A program made the position numbers and the translations under genes. From Liopterus haemorrhoidalis (lineage: Eukaryota > Arthropoda > Insecta > Coleoptera > Dytiscidae), in NCBI GenBank assembly GCA_963971575.1, contig OZ020611.1, forward strand, positions 148,392,419 through 148,456,418: a stretch of DNA of 64,000 nt, in the 5' to 3' direction. The notes beneath the pieces were generated by a model that ran no database searches, was not told the DNA's origin, and saw only the letters and a list, made by a program, of their open reading frames with translations. Below, one piece after another: positions 1 through 12,076 of this stretch (the stretch's first letter is position 1; each line of letters starts with the position of its first letter).

Positions 1-499
1 CTTCCATAACATGTTGGCTCCAGAGGATAAGCAGCAGATAAATAATATTCACGCATATACCGTTTCTACACTAAAAAGAAGAAGTTATTGTCTCAATGAG
101 TAACACTGTAATGCGTTTTAACAGACATAAATTTAAAACTTTTCTTTCAGTTTTTTTTTTCATTCTAAACTTATTTTTAATTGTACTATGAATACTTTGT
201 TATTTCACTCTAATTCTATTAGACTTTGCTCTATCTTAATTTTAAATTCATATTTTTGTATTATAAACTTTTTTGTTCTATATACCTACATATATCTTGT
301 TTTGCTTTTAACCATGATATATATTTTTTCTATTTATAATTTTCTCTTGTATAAAATGAAATTTTAGTGATATCTTTAAAATGATACTTCAAATGATAAT
401 GTAAATGCTATTTGTGATGATATATGTATCTCTGCTCTCTTTGTATAAGAGATTCCCTTAAAACAAATAAATTTTTATTATTATTATTATTATTATTAA
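1..499 (+). mobile_element. LINE 3' end with TTA tail
   Basis: An open frame enters from the left edge and stops at about position 103 (about 33 codons, ending CLNE). It is followed by an AT-rich untranslated region, an AATAAA-like signal near 467 and a short (TTA)n tail at about 476-499. This is the expected 3' end of a non-LTR retrotransposon with a microsatellite tail, comparable with the tail of the LINE at 27691-29935. The visible coding part is too short to name the clade. Confidence 0.4.
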
Positions 500-931
500 G
501 TGCATATTATATTCCAAAAGATTGTTTATCGATGATGGTCACTTAAGATCAGTTACAGTTTCTCACACATACTTTTCTGAATGCAAATAAATAAGTGATC
601 TTAATCTCAAAATCGTCTTTGTAAAGTTTTCACAATAATTTCATCTTGTATACACATTTAAGTCGATAATTGATTTGGCCTGGTTTTTACTAAAGCACTT
701 AGTAAATAATATCGTTCGACTTTCTATTGTTGCAGTGCAAGTAAATGTAATCTTATTATTATAAAAAGTACTCGAGTTGGAAATCTTTAGAATAGTACTT
801 AGATACTCACTTGTCAGTGCTTGACTGTTATTCTGTAAGCAGATGTATCCATAACAAATAGCTCACCGACATTGAAACTGATCTCAAGTGAGGCATAATG
901 ATTATAGCTTTAGGTATTATGGGATCATGGC

Positions 932-1001
932 AAGGAAGATACCTGTATATGTTCATCTGTGTCCTTACAGGGAGATCTGCAGATAATATTCGTATCTTCT
1001 A
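932..1001 (+). repeat. Short dispersed repeat, copy 1
   Basis: This segment matches 6811-6881 in the same orientation, sharing GCAAGGAAGATACC, GTTCATC, TCCTTACAGGGAGATCT, AGATAATAT and TATCTTC in order. It has no coding capacity. It may be a SINE or fragment of a larger element. Confidence 0.6.
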
Positions 1002-1324
1002 TGCAGTGGCGTCGCTACATTCCATCGACTTACATTACTGGCTTATTTATAGAAAAATATATAAATTATAAATAATTATTTTCAAAATAATCCGTTTAGT
1101 ATAAATTATTTAATAATTATTAAGAGGCGTAAGATTCAATTAAAGCACCTGTGATCAACTAAAAAAATGAACTTTTTTATAAGTACACGCAGTCGCGCAA
1201 CCAGGATGTATTCATGGAAAGGGGTTAAGAAAACACGAATGCGGATTAAAGTAATGACAAAAAAAAAAACAATTGCATGCAATCTTATTCATCCTCGTAT
1301 TCTCTGCATAAATTAGCTGCTGTT

Positions 1325-1760
1325 TTCTAAGGTTTTGTAGGTTTGACCAAAAAACCCTTATAACGTTTGTCGGTAGAAAGGTTTGTCGTTTGTACGGTAG
1401 AAATTGAGGCTGAACAGCTGGATCTGAAATGTAGTATGCTTGTGAAACTCTTTGACCCACATATAGGAAAAATATTGAGAGTTAAACAAACACATTGTGG
1501 GCCAAATATAAACAAATATGTATTCAACGAAATAAATAAATATTTTGTGGGAGGTATCAAAACTCTTAATACGTGGAAAAACCAACAAATTTTTATTTTT
1601 GAAAAAAAAAATTTGAAGCCTTTTTTGCCAAAAATGTCGGTCTCCAGCCTATTTTCTAGAGTGGTTGATCTAAAAAACTGAAAAAATCTTCAATAATGTA
1701 CACTGATGAGAACCGGAATAGTTCAACAATTTTTGATCAAATTATGTATCATTTTTATTC
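1325..1760 (-). repeat. CAGA-family dispersed repeat, copy D
   Basis: This is a divergent minus-strand copy of the repeat at 36455-37565 and 44866-45868. Shared landmarks, reversed here, are TTTTGTAGGTTTGACCAAAA with its AACCCTTATA block, a diverged GTTTGTCGGTAG stretch where the CAGA tract sits in other copies, CTTTGACCCACATATAGGAA, and AAAACTGAAAAAATCTT followed by the block next to TAATGTACAC. Several short overlapping open frames on both strands arise from the repeat and are not genes. Confidence 0.65.
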
Positions 1761-1761
1761 T

Positions 1762-3330
1762 GGTGTTGGAAGCGTGGAACAAGAAATTCAACCAATAGGA
1801 TCTCTATTTTGAAAAAACCCGTACCATGGTGTAGGCGCGGTGTCGCAAGTTCAGAAATTTCAACTCTAGCCCTGGCCGCACCGTCGAAACCATAGAAACA
1901 GATATATTTTTTCGGAATGGTGAGATCTTTAGCGAGATAATTATATTAATTTTCTAAAAAAAAAAAAAATAAAAAAACGTAAATTGATGTAGCGAAATAG
2001 CGACTTTTACAATATTGTCGGCAGTCATACAGTTAATTATTATGGATTCGGTTTCAAATATCTGGTCTGCAGAAATGTCATGCAGTGGGTATACTAATAA
2101 TACACCCCCAAGCAGGGGCCAAAAGAATCTTCATTCTAATTGTGATGTCAAGTATAAAAGATTGTGTATTAAATTCTTTTCTTGTAATTGAAGTAACTGT
2201 CTGTGTTTTTTGTGTCTCATTTTTTGCAACAAGTTAAAATAATCTCCCTGTTGCCTTCTGTTTCTATGTATATATGGGACGTACCCACCATCGCTTTTCT
2301 TCATATCGCAATAAGTCTAAATATGCATAAAAAAAGAGCTAGACGTCTCCTTCGATTTGACGACATATTTAATGAAATTGAATAACCGTTTACTCCAAAC
2401 AATTGTATAAACTTTTAGGTTAGATTTGGGTTAGATACAAATGTTGTCAAAACCGAAAACGCGCACTTATCACGCCTCCAACCCCACCATGAAATTTGAA
2501 CTTGTAAATATAACACCACGCCTCTCACCCCTGTCGCGCCTTTGACACTACCATGAAAATGATGCATTAGTTTTTCGAAAAATATCGATTATTTTGTACC
2601 ATTGAAAAGACTAATAATTATTATTTTTTGTGGTGTTAAGTGCGGAACCCTGCAATGTTCCCAGACGGAGACACTGACCAAGTTCCTGCTCTAAGGAGCA
2701 CGAAATTAAGCGAATGGACTGTATTGGGCGCAATATTATGCGATTGTAGAATGTTGCAGATTGGATAGGAGATACATGGTTGATTAACTTTCCTAGTGTG
2801 TATTTGAAAAATGATTGTATCAAAGGACCCTTTGAGATGCTGTAGGCTTCGCATACCCTAGGCTAGGGATGGAGAGATTTTATACAGAGCCACGAACCAT
2901 TTAAAATAAGTCCACACGGTAATAGCGCGATAAATTAACACACGACTTGATAACGGACACACTGATTCTATTTTTGCTAAATAATCATTATACTACGACA
3001 CGAGATGAATGTAAAAGAACGTACTTTCGTGAATATGCAAATGCAAGAAAACCTGAGCGGGGTCGCTACAGGTAATGCTGAGTAGCCGAATAGTTTTACA
3101 AGGCGCTCTCAGTTCGAGCGTTATTTCGATACTAATAAGAATCTAATGTAAAACTAAAAAACGCTCCACTTAAATATTAAAAAAGGTCGCCCTAGAGGAC
3201 GGGCGCGAACATGTGGTATAGAACTAAAGCTCTTAAAATGTAGAACAAGGAAAAGAAAGTAGTTTCTTAAAATGTCTTTATTTCAACATGATATTTGCCA
3301 AACATGAGTAAAATAAAACTTCTTTCCTAC
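1762..3330. other. No recognised gene
   Basis: AT-rich sequence with short open frames only. One minus-strand frame at 2611-2854 and one plus-strand frame at 2203-2385 resemble no family I know. Nothing else was supported. Confidence 0.5.
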
Positions 3331-3334
3331 ACCT

Positions 3335-3680
3335 TGTAATCCAGTGAGGTTAAACTAAAAAATCTGAAAAAAATCTAAGTAATGCACAAAAATGTGAAGC
3401 GGAATAGTACAATAGGAATTTTTATCTGATAATTATTTCAGTTAATACCGTGTTTACAATATTTTTCTGACTGACTGGAGGGCAGGATAGCTGGGTCTTG
3501 ATTGGCGTATCTCAAATAGGCTTGTAAGTCTCTAGATGGAAACACGTGGTTTATTCTTTCAAAAGTTATTGGAATTTATAATTCTTAATATGTACCCACA
3601 ATTTGTTATCACTTAATAAATTCCTACAAAACCCTGAAATGTGTCAAAATTCATACTTCACATCAATTTTTTTAAGTCTG
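3335..3680 (-). repeat. CAGA-family dispersed repeat, copy C (truncated)
   Basis: Reversed landmarks of the family are present: TTAAACTAAAAAATCTGAAA near 3350, GGAATAGTACAATAGGAATT near 3400, and CCTACAAAACCCTGAAATGT to CTTCACATCAATTTTT at 3626-3672. The last stretch corresponds to the left end of the copies at 36455 and 44866. The middle, including the tRNA-like block and the tetranucleotide tract, is absent. Confidence 0.55.
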
Positions 3681-3898
3681 AAATGGCATTTCATCTTAAC
3701 ACAAATAACGATCTTATACACTGCATATTTTTAAATCTATCACTCAACTGGTTTATGAGCATATCATTTACTTCATAAAAGTTAAATTTTAATTGAACTT
3801 TAACTGAAAAATCTGTTTCTTCATCTGTAGCCTTTTCGCCGGACGTTTTTTTTCGGCTCTTTCTTTTATTCTCTGGAAAAGGGTGTATATTGGGTTCT

Positions 3899-4077
3899 AG
3901 GACACTAACCCCCGGGACACTAACCCCCAGGACATTACCCCCTCATGTCAATAACCCCCCGAGACATTAACCCCCTGGACAATAACCCCCGTGCCATTTA
4001 CCCCCGGGCATTAACCCCCCGTCAACAACCCCCGTGCCATTAACCCCCCGTACCAATAACCCCCGGGAAATTGATTA
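3899..4077. repeat. C-rich minisatellite, about 11 units
   Basis: Eleven imperfect units of roughly 14-19 bp with core GACATTAACCCCCGG. Each carries a run of five or six cytosines, in otherwise AT-rich DNA. The minus strand therefore has eleven G-runs spaced by short loops, so it could form G-quadruplexes. There is no coding potential and the surrounding element is unknown. Confidence 0.85.
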
Positions 4078-5330
4078 ATATTTTAAATGTTTATTTTTAT
4101 TTAAAATTTGAACATTTGAAATTAGAACAAAATTGAACAAATGTAATTTTTATTTATAAAATGTAAAATTTTGTGAGAAAAACACATTTTAGAAAACTGG
4201 ACAGTTGGACAATGGACAAAATCAATTTTTCTCAAAAATGGCTCTAACGATTTTGATTAATTTTTTTGTGTGAATGTGAGTTAAGGGATGTAATAATACT
4301 CCCTTATCAATATTTTCAAAAATTCATAGGGGTCCAATGGAGAATTTTTTATTGAAAATTGTATTCTTTCTGAGCCTTAAATGGAATTTAAATATTTTTA
4401 ATAATGTTTTGTTTTACAATTTCGAGTTGATGGCTTTTTTTCGATATTATTTGAGTTTTAAAAATTCAAGGTTGAAGACATTTTTTCAGATTAATGTATA
4501 AAAATCGAATTTTATTTTCTCAACTATCAAGTTACGTAAGTATAAAACAAATTAATTTAAGATATAAATAAAATAATATTAAAATAAATACTAACAAATT
4601 TATTTTTAAGGGAACTATTTACTTCATAAATTCGATACGGAGAAGTCTGTCAACTTTTGTTGACCACTGGTTATTCTTAACTTTTAATTACACTAATTCT
4701 TACCAATTATTAGTTTTCGTGATTACTAATATGATATTTCTCTAACTTAACTATCTTACTAAATGTTGTACCATTGCATTATTATTTACATTATTGCATA
4801 AACACTCAATAATAACACTCTATTGAATAGTTTACATCATTGCTTCAGTCGTCAAATTTTATTGACTCGACCCTGAATCTAATTAACTACATATGTTGAA
4901 TTTTTCTGAACTTCAACATACACATAGGTTTTATATTTTGTATAGTATTTCCAAAATGAAATGGCCACTCTTGTTAAGAAGCTTAACAATGCACTAATGG
5001 GCTTATGGCAGTAATCTTAAGACTTATTACTGTAAAAAGAATATAAGGGGTGTTAAGGGAATTTTAAATCTAAATCGAATAGATGTAACACTAGTTCAAT
5101 TGAAGTTTCTTAAAAACCATTAAGGATATTTTCCAAATTTATAACCCTATTATTTCTAAATTTTAGGCGTTGTTATACTTTTTTGTTAGTTAGTTTTCAA
5201 CGTTCATAACGTGCATACATTAACAACATCGCTCTTTGGCGACCATTTAATTTTAAAGAAATTCCTAATTTCTGTAGTGAAAATAGTGAATCTGTGCAAG
5301 GTGATTTGGAGTGAGAAAATGTGGACGTTG
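4078..5330. other. AT-rich, no gene; one terminal-repeat-like motif
   Basis: No coding region was recognised. Positions 4645-4670 carry GTCTGTCAACTTTTGTTGAC then CACTGG, which matches the inner arm of the foldback element at 59301-60607 (60395-60420) with one or two mismatches. It may be a solitary terminal repeat. Confidence 0.45.
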
Positions 5331-5335
5331 ACGTG

Positions 5336-5794
5336 GAATGCAAAAATGTGGACGTGGCTACTATAGAAAAATGTCATTTGTCAGAAGATTGCAAAGTTCT
5401 GATACTGAACGTTTATAAAAAGTTAGTTTCGGACTTAATGACAAACCTATATTTAGAACTGCGGAATTAACTAGTGTTCCATACAAAACAACTCAACCTA
5501 TCATTGTCCGTGTTTGAAATTCTGTAAAACTAATATGGAGCCAATTAAAAGGTAATGTGCGCCGGAAAAACACCGACAGGAAGTGAAACTGTAGTACAAT
5601 TAATTAAAGACGAAACAAGTGCAATAAGTAGTGATTTGTGGAAAATAATGTCCAGAACATGTAAAGACTATTGAAACAATTTTTTTTTTATAAATTCACC
5701 AAATAAATCGTCAATAATTATTAATTTAAATGACAGTGGTAGTGACACAAACTCTGATAGTGATATAAACAATGATAATAGTGATAATGATTAA
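5336..5794 (+). pseudogene. IS630/Tc1-like transposase relic, internally deleted
   Basis: An N-terminal segment (CHLSED, then LILNVYKKL) is followed closely by a C-terminal segment (KLIWSQLKGNVRR, then SSDLWKIMSRTCKDYE) and an Asp/Ser/Asn-rich tail ending in TAA at about 5792. This order resembles insect IS630/Tc1-type DDE transposases whose C-terminus reads IELVWAQ-K-like. The whole catalytic middle is missing, and there are stops and frameshifts. No terminal repeats were identified. Confidence 0.45.
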
Positions 5795-6156
5795 TATTTT
5801 AATAATTTTACATGACCATAAATTGATAAGTTCAAAAAAAGAATGATTTTTGTTTGTGCATATTTGAAGTATTTAATATAGACTATAAAGACTTTAAAAC
5901 AAAACGATTTTTAAACATGCCTATATCTATAATTTAAATATAGTCAGTCCTAAGCCTGATAAAAATGTGAAGGAATGTCATATGAGTATATACAGTTCAT
6001 TCTAAACAGCATATAAGAAAACACGTTTATTTTAAATAATTATTACAGACTTGGCAATTATTTTTAACAGAACCATAAACTCAGCAGGTATAAGGTTTAT
6101 ACTGTCATCCATTATTGAAATCAGAAAGTGAGGGTGGCCATTTCATTTTGGATATA

Positions 6157-6742
6157 CAGACGATTCCGCTTAATTGGGCCACCGATTAATAGGGGCAGCC
6201 GCTTATTTGGGCCAAATCTCAAAGAACAGAAACCAAACCCAGGAACCAACAGTAAATTTACATGTTTAATTGGGACAACATTCCACTTAATTGGGACAGT
6301 AAATTTAAGATCACAGTACATATTATGCTACACATATTCTCAACCAGACGGCAAAAAAATGTATGGCCGTGTTACAGCGTTATTTTATGCAGGAAGGAAA
6401 TGAAGGGAGCCCTACATCCGCACTGAATACCTGTGCTGATTTTGTAGAAGTGAAATGTTACAAATCAAAAGACAGACTACACTTGACGCATTTTTGCATT
6501 GAATTAAATTGTATGTACCTATTTATTATTTTATTTTGGAATTTATTATCTTTTTTTCTTAAAAGTTTACATTTTTTGGTTATATGTAATTTATAGTTTT
6601 GTCCAAGAGTTTATAAAATAAAATTATTGAAAGAAAGATATGCATTGTTTAATTTTATGTGTAATTCGCTTAATTCGGGCAGCCGCTTAATTAGGCCAAA
6701 ATGCCTAAGTCCCGATGTGTCCCAACTATACGGAATCAACTG
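6157..6742 (+). mobile_element. Tigger/pogo-like element, internally deleted
   Basis: The ends are inverted: CAGACGATTCCGCTTAATTG at the left and its counterpart ending CGGAATCAACTG at the right. Each side also has the subterminal GGCAGCCGCTTA motif. TA flanks both ends (6155-6156 and 6743-6744), as expected for Tc1/mariner/pogo insertion. Around 6356-6510 a plus frame reads VLQRYFMQEGNEG and LNTCADFVEV, resembling the C-terminal tail of Tigger/CENP-B-like transposases. The DDE core is absent, so the copy cannot move by itself. Confidence 0.75.
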
Positions 6743-6810
6743 TACTATAATAGGAAAGAGCTACCGTTTTTGCCCAATGTTACGCCACTGTGAACAAACA
6801 AGGCAGTGCA

Positions 6811-6881
6811 AGGAAGATACCAGTATAAGTTCATCCATATCCTTACAGGGAGATCTCAAGATAATATAACTATCTTCACAA
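6811..6881 (+). repeat. Short dispersed repeat, copy 2
   Basis: Second copy of the repeat at 932-1001, in the same orientation, with GGAAGATACCAGTATAAG and TCCTTACAGGGAGATCT conserved. Confidence 0.6.
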
Positions 6882-6889
6882 TATGGACT

Positions 6890-8228
6890 GTGCCGGATGA
6901 TATTGTATTAACGTCGAGTGCAACGTCTGAACATATAGTAAATGTTCACTTTACATTCTGACAATAATGTTTCTGCTTCATTGGGTTTCTGAACGACGGG
7001 CAACATGATGCCGCGCGCGCAAAGAGATCTCGGCAAACGGCGATTCATTATTAACAACTTTAGAAATGGTTTTTTCTTCTATCCTGAAAAGTCGGATTCG
7101 TTTGTGAAGATGCTCGTGAACGACATAATAAGTGCCAATTTAAAACTTGTGCTTGTACGACTGTTCTATGATAAATATGGCCGACAGATGCTGCTCCTAG
7201 TGGTTGAACGCGGAAGCTCTGCTTTCAACATGACGTGGTGACAGTGATTTTTAATCATATTCGCATTTCTTTTGTTACTTCTCACTTAGTGTTGCATTAT
7301 TTATGATACTGTTGTGATTTGCTTTTTTTAATAATACTTATTTACACTCTTTCTTATTTATAACATTCTGGAATTATGCTCATAAGAATGTTTTCATTTT
7401 ATACTAGATATAGTAAATAAGCACATAAAAAAATTATAATAAATAAATAATAGGATCCCAACACCTAGATAGGCCTATAAGGGCAGAGAAGGTAAGTTCT
7501 TTGTTTCTAGACCGCCGACCATAGATATAAAATCCACGTGGTCAGTATGACGTTTCGACCGATTCTATTATCTTTGAATAAACAGGTAATCATTTTAATG
7601 TATTAAATACGTGAAGCTGAGTCGATCCCAGAGCTGACTGCACAATTTCGGAATATAAAAATGTGAAGGAAGTGGAGGGATTTAAACCCGTGTCCCTGTG
7701 TTCCGTAGTCAACCATCTACCACGAACCCACGGCAACTCCAAATAAGCATATATTATTCTTAAAACCAATTATCATTTACTATTATTGTTATTAGTTTTC
7801 TTTAATATCTTATTTAATTTTCTTGCTCTTGTATAAATTATTTAATTTTTTTTTTCCTATGCACATATATGCACATATACATAAATATATGTAGCGCTTA
7901 CACCCCGGGTTGCAGTGGCCATGATTATTGGCAGTATAGACATATATAAGATTCAGCATTCAGCTAGTTTGACTATATGTGTCAGATTGACTTGAGTTGT
8001 TTTTTGTTTTTAAATCTTTAGATTTTGTGTTTAAACTATTAGAGAAGCACAACCGTGTAGATAAAAATTCGGTGAAAAACTTAGATTGTTACTAATTTTA
8101 TTTCAGATTGTTATTTTTGTATAAGAAATTTTAATTCTCTGGGGGGGTTATACGTAACCTTAACACAGTGTGTGAAACTTTTTTTTTAATTTCGTTTCGA
8201 ACCTTTGTTTTTTAACAATTGGTCAGGT
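6890..8228. other. No gene recognised; possible tRNA-like fragment
   Basis: A plus frame at 7005-7241 (78 codons) matches no family I know. At about 7668-7735 the minus strand has a tRNA-like order ending in a degenerate B box (complement GGATTTAAACCC), suggesting a SINE head. The rest is AT-rich without features. Confidence 0.35.
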
Positions 8229-9435
8229 CAGGGCCAGCCCGAGAAAAAGCGGGGCCCGGTGCAAGATGCTCGAGCGGGGCCTTCTTTTTCTAAAAAAAAA
8301 AACACATTAAAAATATTTGTATTTTGCAATATTGCACTATTATTCGTACATATTAGTTGCACTACTAATTTATGAATAATTATAATTAATATTTAACAAA
8401 ATAATATAAATAGCTAAAAAGATCTATAAATACCTATTTCATAACGACCATTGCCCATAGAAAACCTATTGTTATGAAATTTAATTCTGAAAACAATACT
8501 GAAATCATGACGCGACCCAGATGCCCATAGAACGTTTTAGACCGTATGCAAAAGTGCCTTATTGAGATGCGGATATAATTTCAAACTGTTTAATCGGTAT
8601 GAAAAAAAAGTTTAATTAAATCGACTAGGATGGACAGGCACAACAGGAGGACAATAACACAATATCGGAAGAAATGGCGGAAGACGATTGAGACAGCTAT
8701 GACGGCTATGACTTATAAAAGACAGTAAATAATTTTTTATTATTTTCAATTTTGAAAACGATCTCTCTGTCGATGCAACTGTTACTGGAATTGTCAGTAT
8801 TACTTTCAAAACAGTTACAAAATTGGGATACAATTCAGATAAATTGTTCTTGTAAATATATTCTAAAATTTCTAGGCGACAATACCCGACGACATATTTT
8901 AATTTCATAAGTAAGGTCTGTACAATCAATGTCGTCTTTTAAACACAAATTTAAATATTTGAAACATTTAAGCAGATCGTCTTCAGTCATCTCTTGTATA
9001 TTGTCGGAATTGTACAAAAAGTCAAATATCTTCAAATCTTTTTTTAAATGATAAAATTACATTGTCGATTTTAATTATGAAGTATTTAATTCTGAAATGT
9101 TCTTCTGCGGATGAAATTGGTTCATCAGTTCCTTCGTAGGAAAACTGTCCTTCATCCAGTACGATGTATTGTAAATTTTGGTTCTATTTCTAATTCTGCA
9201 GCAAGTTCCTTTGCGTTAATTACAAAGGATTTAAATCCAGAATCGCGGTAATCCTCAAAAAATTTAAATAAACCTTTTAGATGGGAATTTGAATGGAATA
9301 AAGGTACTGCAACTATGAAAAGAACAGATTTGGTCATTCTATAAATAAAAACAAAAAACTCGGGTCGCGAGGGGTCTTCCGAAGAGCGGGGCCTTGTGCG
9401 GTCACACTGTTTGCAGCGCCCTCTGGCCGGCCCTG
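8229..9435 (-). mobile_element. hAT element (ZMYM-like transposase family)
   Basis: Left end CAGGGCCAGCCC and right end GGCCGGCCCTG are inverted. They are flanked by GGTCAGGT (8221-8228) and GGTCGGGT (9436-9443), a 7 of 8 match to an 8-bp hAT target duplication. GC-rich subterminal GCGGGGCC motifs occur at both ends. The interior encodes a broken hAT transposase on the minus strand. Confidence 0.85.
8612..9337 (-). pseudogene. hAT transposase relic inside 8229-9435
   Basis: Fragments in successive frames read VINAKELAAELEIEPKF at the upstream end and IPVTVASTERSFSKLKIIKN near 8750. The latter is the hAT C-terminal dimerisation motif of the ZMYM1-like group. Frameshifts separate at least three pieces (9337-9152, 9035-8835, 8929-8612). 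The length is far below a full hAT transposase, so a large middle part is deleted. Confidence 0.75.
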
Positions 9436-9679
9436 GGTCGGGTGCTATATATACGAATTTTTTTATCTATAATATATATATATGTATAAATATTAATTAT
9501 TTTTAAGTATCTAAGTTAATGTTGATGAGGGAATATCGTCTAAGGATAATTTATGAATAGGTATATTGCTCGTGAGGCCCGTCACACAGGACATTGGTTT
9601 TGGAGGGGGGGCATGGTATGGTTTACAATAGAGATCAAAGTAAGTTAATGATGTTAAACATGAAAACTAAGTTATATTA

Positions 9680-9924
9680 TATAAGCTGTTCACTTTTGTA
9701 AGGACAGACCAGATCTAGTTATTTTGGTTACTTTTATCGTGTAATATGGACTTTAAATGTCAATTAAAAATATTCCTTACGCTGTAAAACCGACTTTAGA
9801 TTTATTGGTTCTGATAATTATTAAGAAAGTGACATTTTTTATAATGACAAACAGTTTCAAAGGTGTAAACTATTGAAAACAAAATTTCCTCTTAGTTTGT
9901 TTTTACAAAAGTGAACAGATTATA
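9680..9924. mobile_element. Foldback-type MITE, copy 1
   Basis: The left end TATAAGCTGTTCACTTTTGT mirrors the right end ACAAAAGTGAACAGATTATA. The interior (CTAGTTATTTTGGTTAC; TTTCCTCTTAGTTTG) is homologous to the copy at 43773-44115. No coding capacity. Confidence 0.7.
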
Positions 9925-10265
9925 CATATATATTTGTTGTAAGTACTCTATTAAAGCGTCGAGTATTTCTTTGGTCGCATTTTTCAAAATTAAAAATATA
10001 TTTGTTGGGAAAATTATTTTATTCATTTGTAGCTTCTGAATTAACTGGTTACGTGCATCAATAAAGTTGTTACAGGCTAAAATCAAGTGATTTAGATCAG
10101 TTGGGTTGTCTTCGTCGCAAGTATACGAAGTGTGAAACTTAAATACATACATACTTGATATTGTAATAATATCCAAGAACAATTCTCATGCCTCTGTTCT
10201 GAAGCTTTTGCAGGGCCTCAATACTGGAGTAATTAAGTAAGTACAATAGCGCAGTAATCAAAGGA
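9925..10265 (-). pseudogene. LINE reverse-transcriptase C-terminal relic
   Basis: The minus strand reads LQNRGMRIVLG (10235-10185), similar to the thumb-region LQ-NRA-RIILG motif of Jockey-like RTs. A continuous frame (to about 9892) follows with CDEDNPTDLNHLILACNNF and a later ALIEYLQQI. That resembles the Cys/His tail of such LINEs. Clade unresolved. Confidence 0.4.
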
Positions 10266-11189
10266 TCCCCTATAACTGTATTGTATTATACCTATATAAT
10301 TGAAAACTGAAATCTCTGTGATTAATAATTTAGTATGCAAACTGTCAAGTAATAAATTGTGAGGTTTGAAGAGAAGTTTGAAGAATAAGAAGTAAGAGCC
10401 CTAGTAATTACTAATACAAAGAAGATTAAGTTTTTTATTATGTTATTGCTTCATATTTAAATTTGTGGATTATCTCAAAAATACTACGCGATGTAGTTTG
10501 AAATCATTACATTTTTCAATTTACTATGTATGTTTAAATTGTCACCTTGAGTATTTATAACTTTTGTCGAACGTTATAATAGTTGATTAATATCCATAAA
10601 TGTTTTCTTATATTAAACGAAATTGTATTCAGACAGTTATGTGCAAAGAAAACTGTTTTCGTTGTAGCCAACCCAACCATTGTAGAATTTTGTACGAACT
10701 GTTTAAACCTGCCTAAGTTGAGTTAAAAGAACTTAATCCGGTGGAAAATTTAAGTTACTATATAGAGGAGCGTTTGTAAATATAACAATCCACTTAGTTG
10801 CTTGATTGGTCATGTTCAAAATAAGGTGATGCTATTTAAGTTTACAGTTTCATAAGTATCTATTACATTAATACTTACCCTGGATTACAAAAGGGTACAC
10901 CGCCATTTTTCTTTATCCATATTTGTAAGAAAATCAGAAAAAACTGTATATTTTTGTTCTGAACAAAAGGAAAGAAAGAGTAACCCAAAAATAGAATACA
11001 TGATACTTGATTCATGAAGCAAGATCCAATGATGCATGCCAAAAATATAAACTAATCTTTTTATCTGTTGTTGGCATATCAAATAAAGGAACAGATTTCG
11101 TGAATTGGTTAAAACCTCTTTAAAACTCTTATTAAAATCGCAATTAATGACCGAAATTAAAATATTCATCTTAACCGATCTGACTTAAC
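10266..11189. other. No recognised gene
   Basis: AT-rich. A 94-codon minus frame at 10885-11169 is the only longish open frame and resembles nothing I know. Chance is the simplest explanation. Confidence 0.4.
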
Positions 11190-11464
11190 TTGTTCGAGTG
11201 GAATATAGAGTCAAATACAACATTTTATCTGCAACTATATAGTTTCATCATTAGAAAAATAGTAACTTTTGTTTAAAGGCACAGAAATTCTGAGCGTCAG
11301 TTTTAAAACTTTAGAACTGACGTCATCAAGATGAATTACCATCAGCTGATTGTACAACAATGTTTAAAATACTATTATTTATTGTTTTATTTATTTTAAC
11401 TTATAAATTATATTCTAATTATAAAGATGGGATGTGTGACGTGCAAATTTTTAATTAAAATCAA

Positions 11465-11790
11465 AAATTATTCAACCGAATAAACAGGCCCACCCAGTAA
11501 GTTATTTTAAATTTTCCTTTTGAAATTTAAAATTGTTGGTATATTCTTTATATCGGAAGGTAAACGGTTAAATAATTTTAAACCCATATGAGTTTTGAGT
11601 TAAGACATATCTATTCGGTGGCAGTCTGCAATCTTGCCTCCTCCTAGTATCATGATTATGATAATGAGCATTTTTAACAAATTTAGATCGATTTATAAAT
11701 ATATGCATTAATATTTCAAGAATATAAATACCTGGCACTGTTAATACTGCTAGTGACTTAAAAACTGACCTGCAAGATTCGTATGATTTC
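11465..11790 (-). pseudogene. Jockey-like LINE RT C-terminal relic
   Basis: The minus strand reads KSLAVLTVPGIYILEILMHI, then NHDTRRRQDCRLPPNRYVLT and a GFKI / NRLPSDIK ending. This is the typical end of Jockey-like reverse transcriptases (LTVPSLYI, NYNTR, NKLP-IK). The 5' side is cut by the hAT at 11795 and the surrounding repeat. A GC-rich extension of the frame past 11790 belongs to the hAT. Confidence 0.65.
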
Positions 11791-11794
11791 AAGT

Positions 11795-12076
11795 CAGAGC
11801 CGCAGTAAGGGGTGGCGGAGGGGGCGACGGCCCTTAGCACACTAAGGAAAAGGGCGCTGACGGGCTTGCTAAGGGGTGCCATTGTAAAGGTGGATAACTT
11901 GGATTTTGCAAGGTGAGGACCTTTTTTTTTTGCTCGTCACTTGAATTTTGGGAGTTGAAGACCTGTTTTTTTTTTGCTCATCAGTTAAAATTTGAGAGGT
12001 GAGAACTTTTTTTATTTGCCAAGGGCGCCAAAACACGGCTCTGCCCCTAGCGCAAGTTTTCCTTACTGCGGCTCTG
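11795..12076. mobile_element. Small non-autonomous hAT
   Basis: The terminal inverted repeats are perfect: CAGAGCCGCAGTAAGG and CCTTACTGCGGCTCTG. The 8-bp target duplication TTTCAAGT is perfect at 11787-11794 and 12077-12084. Inside are two to three units of the GTGAGGACCTTTTTTT minisatellite and the GCCAAGGGCGCCAAAA motif also found at 17531-17551. No coding region. Confidence 0.92.

Noticed and set aside
7005..7241. 78-codon plus-strand frame starting MMPRAQRDLGKRR
   Set aside because: No recognised domain, no neighbours supporting a gene, and typical chance length for the region.
10885..11169. 94-codon minus-strand frame as a possible receptor exon
   Set aside because: Hydrophobic and Cys-containing, but no motif or convincing splice sites were seen.
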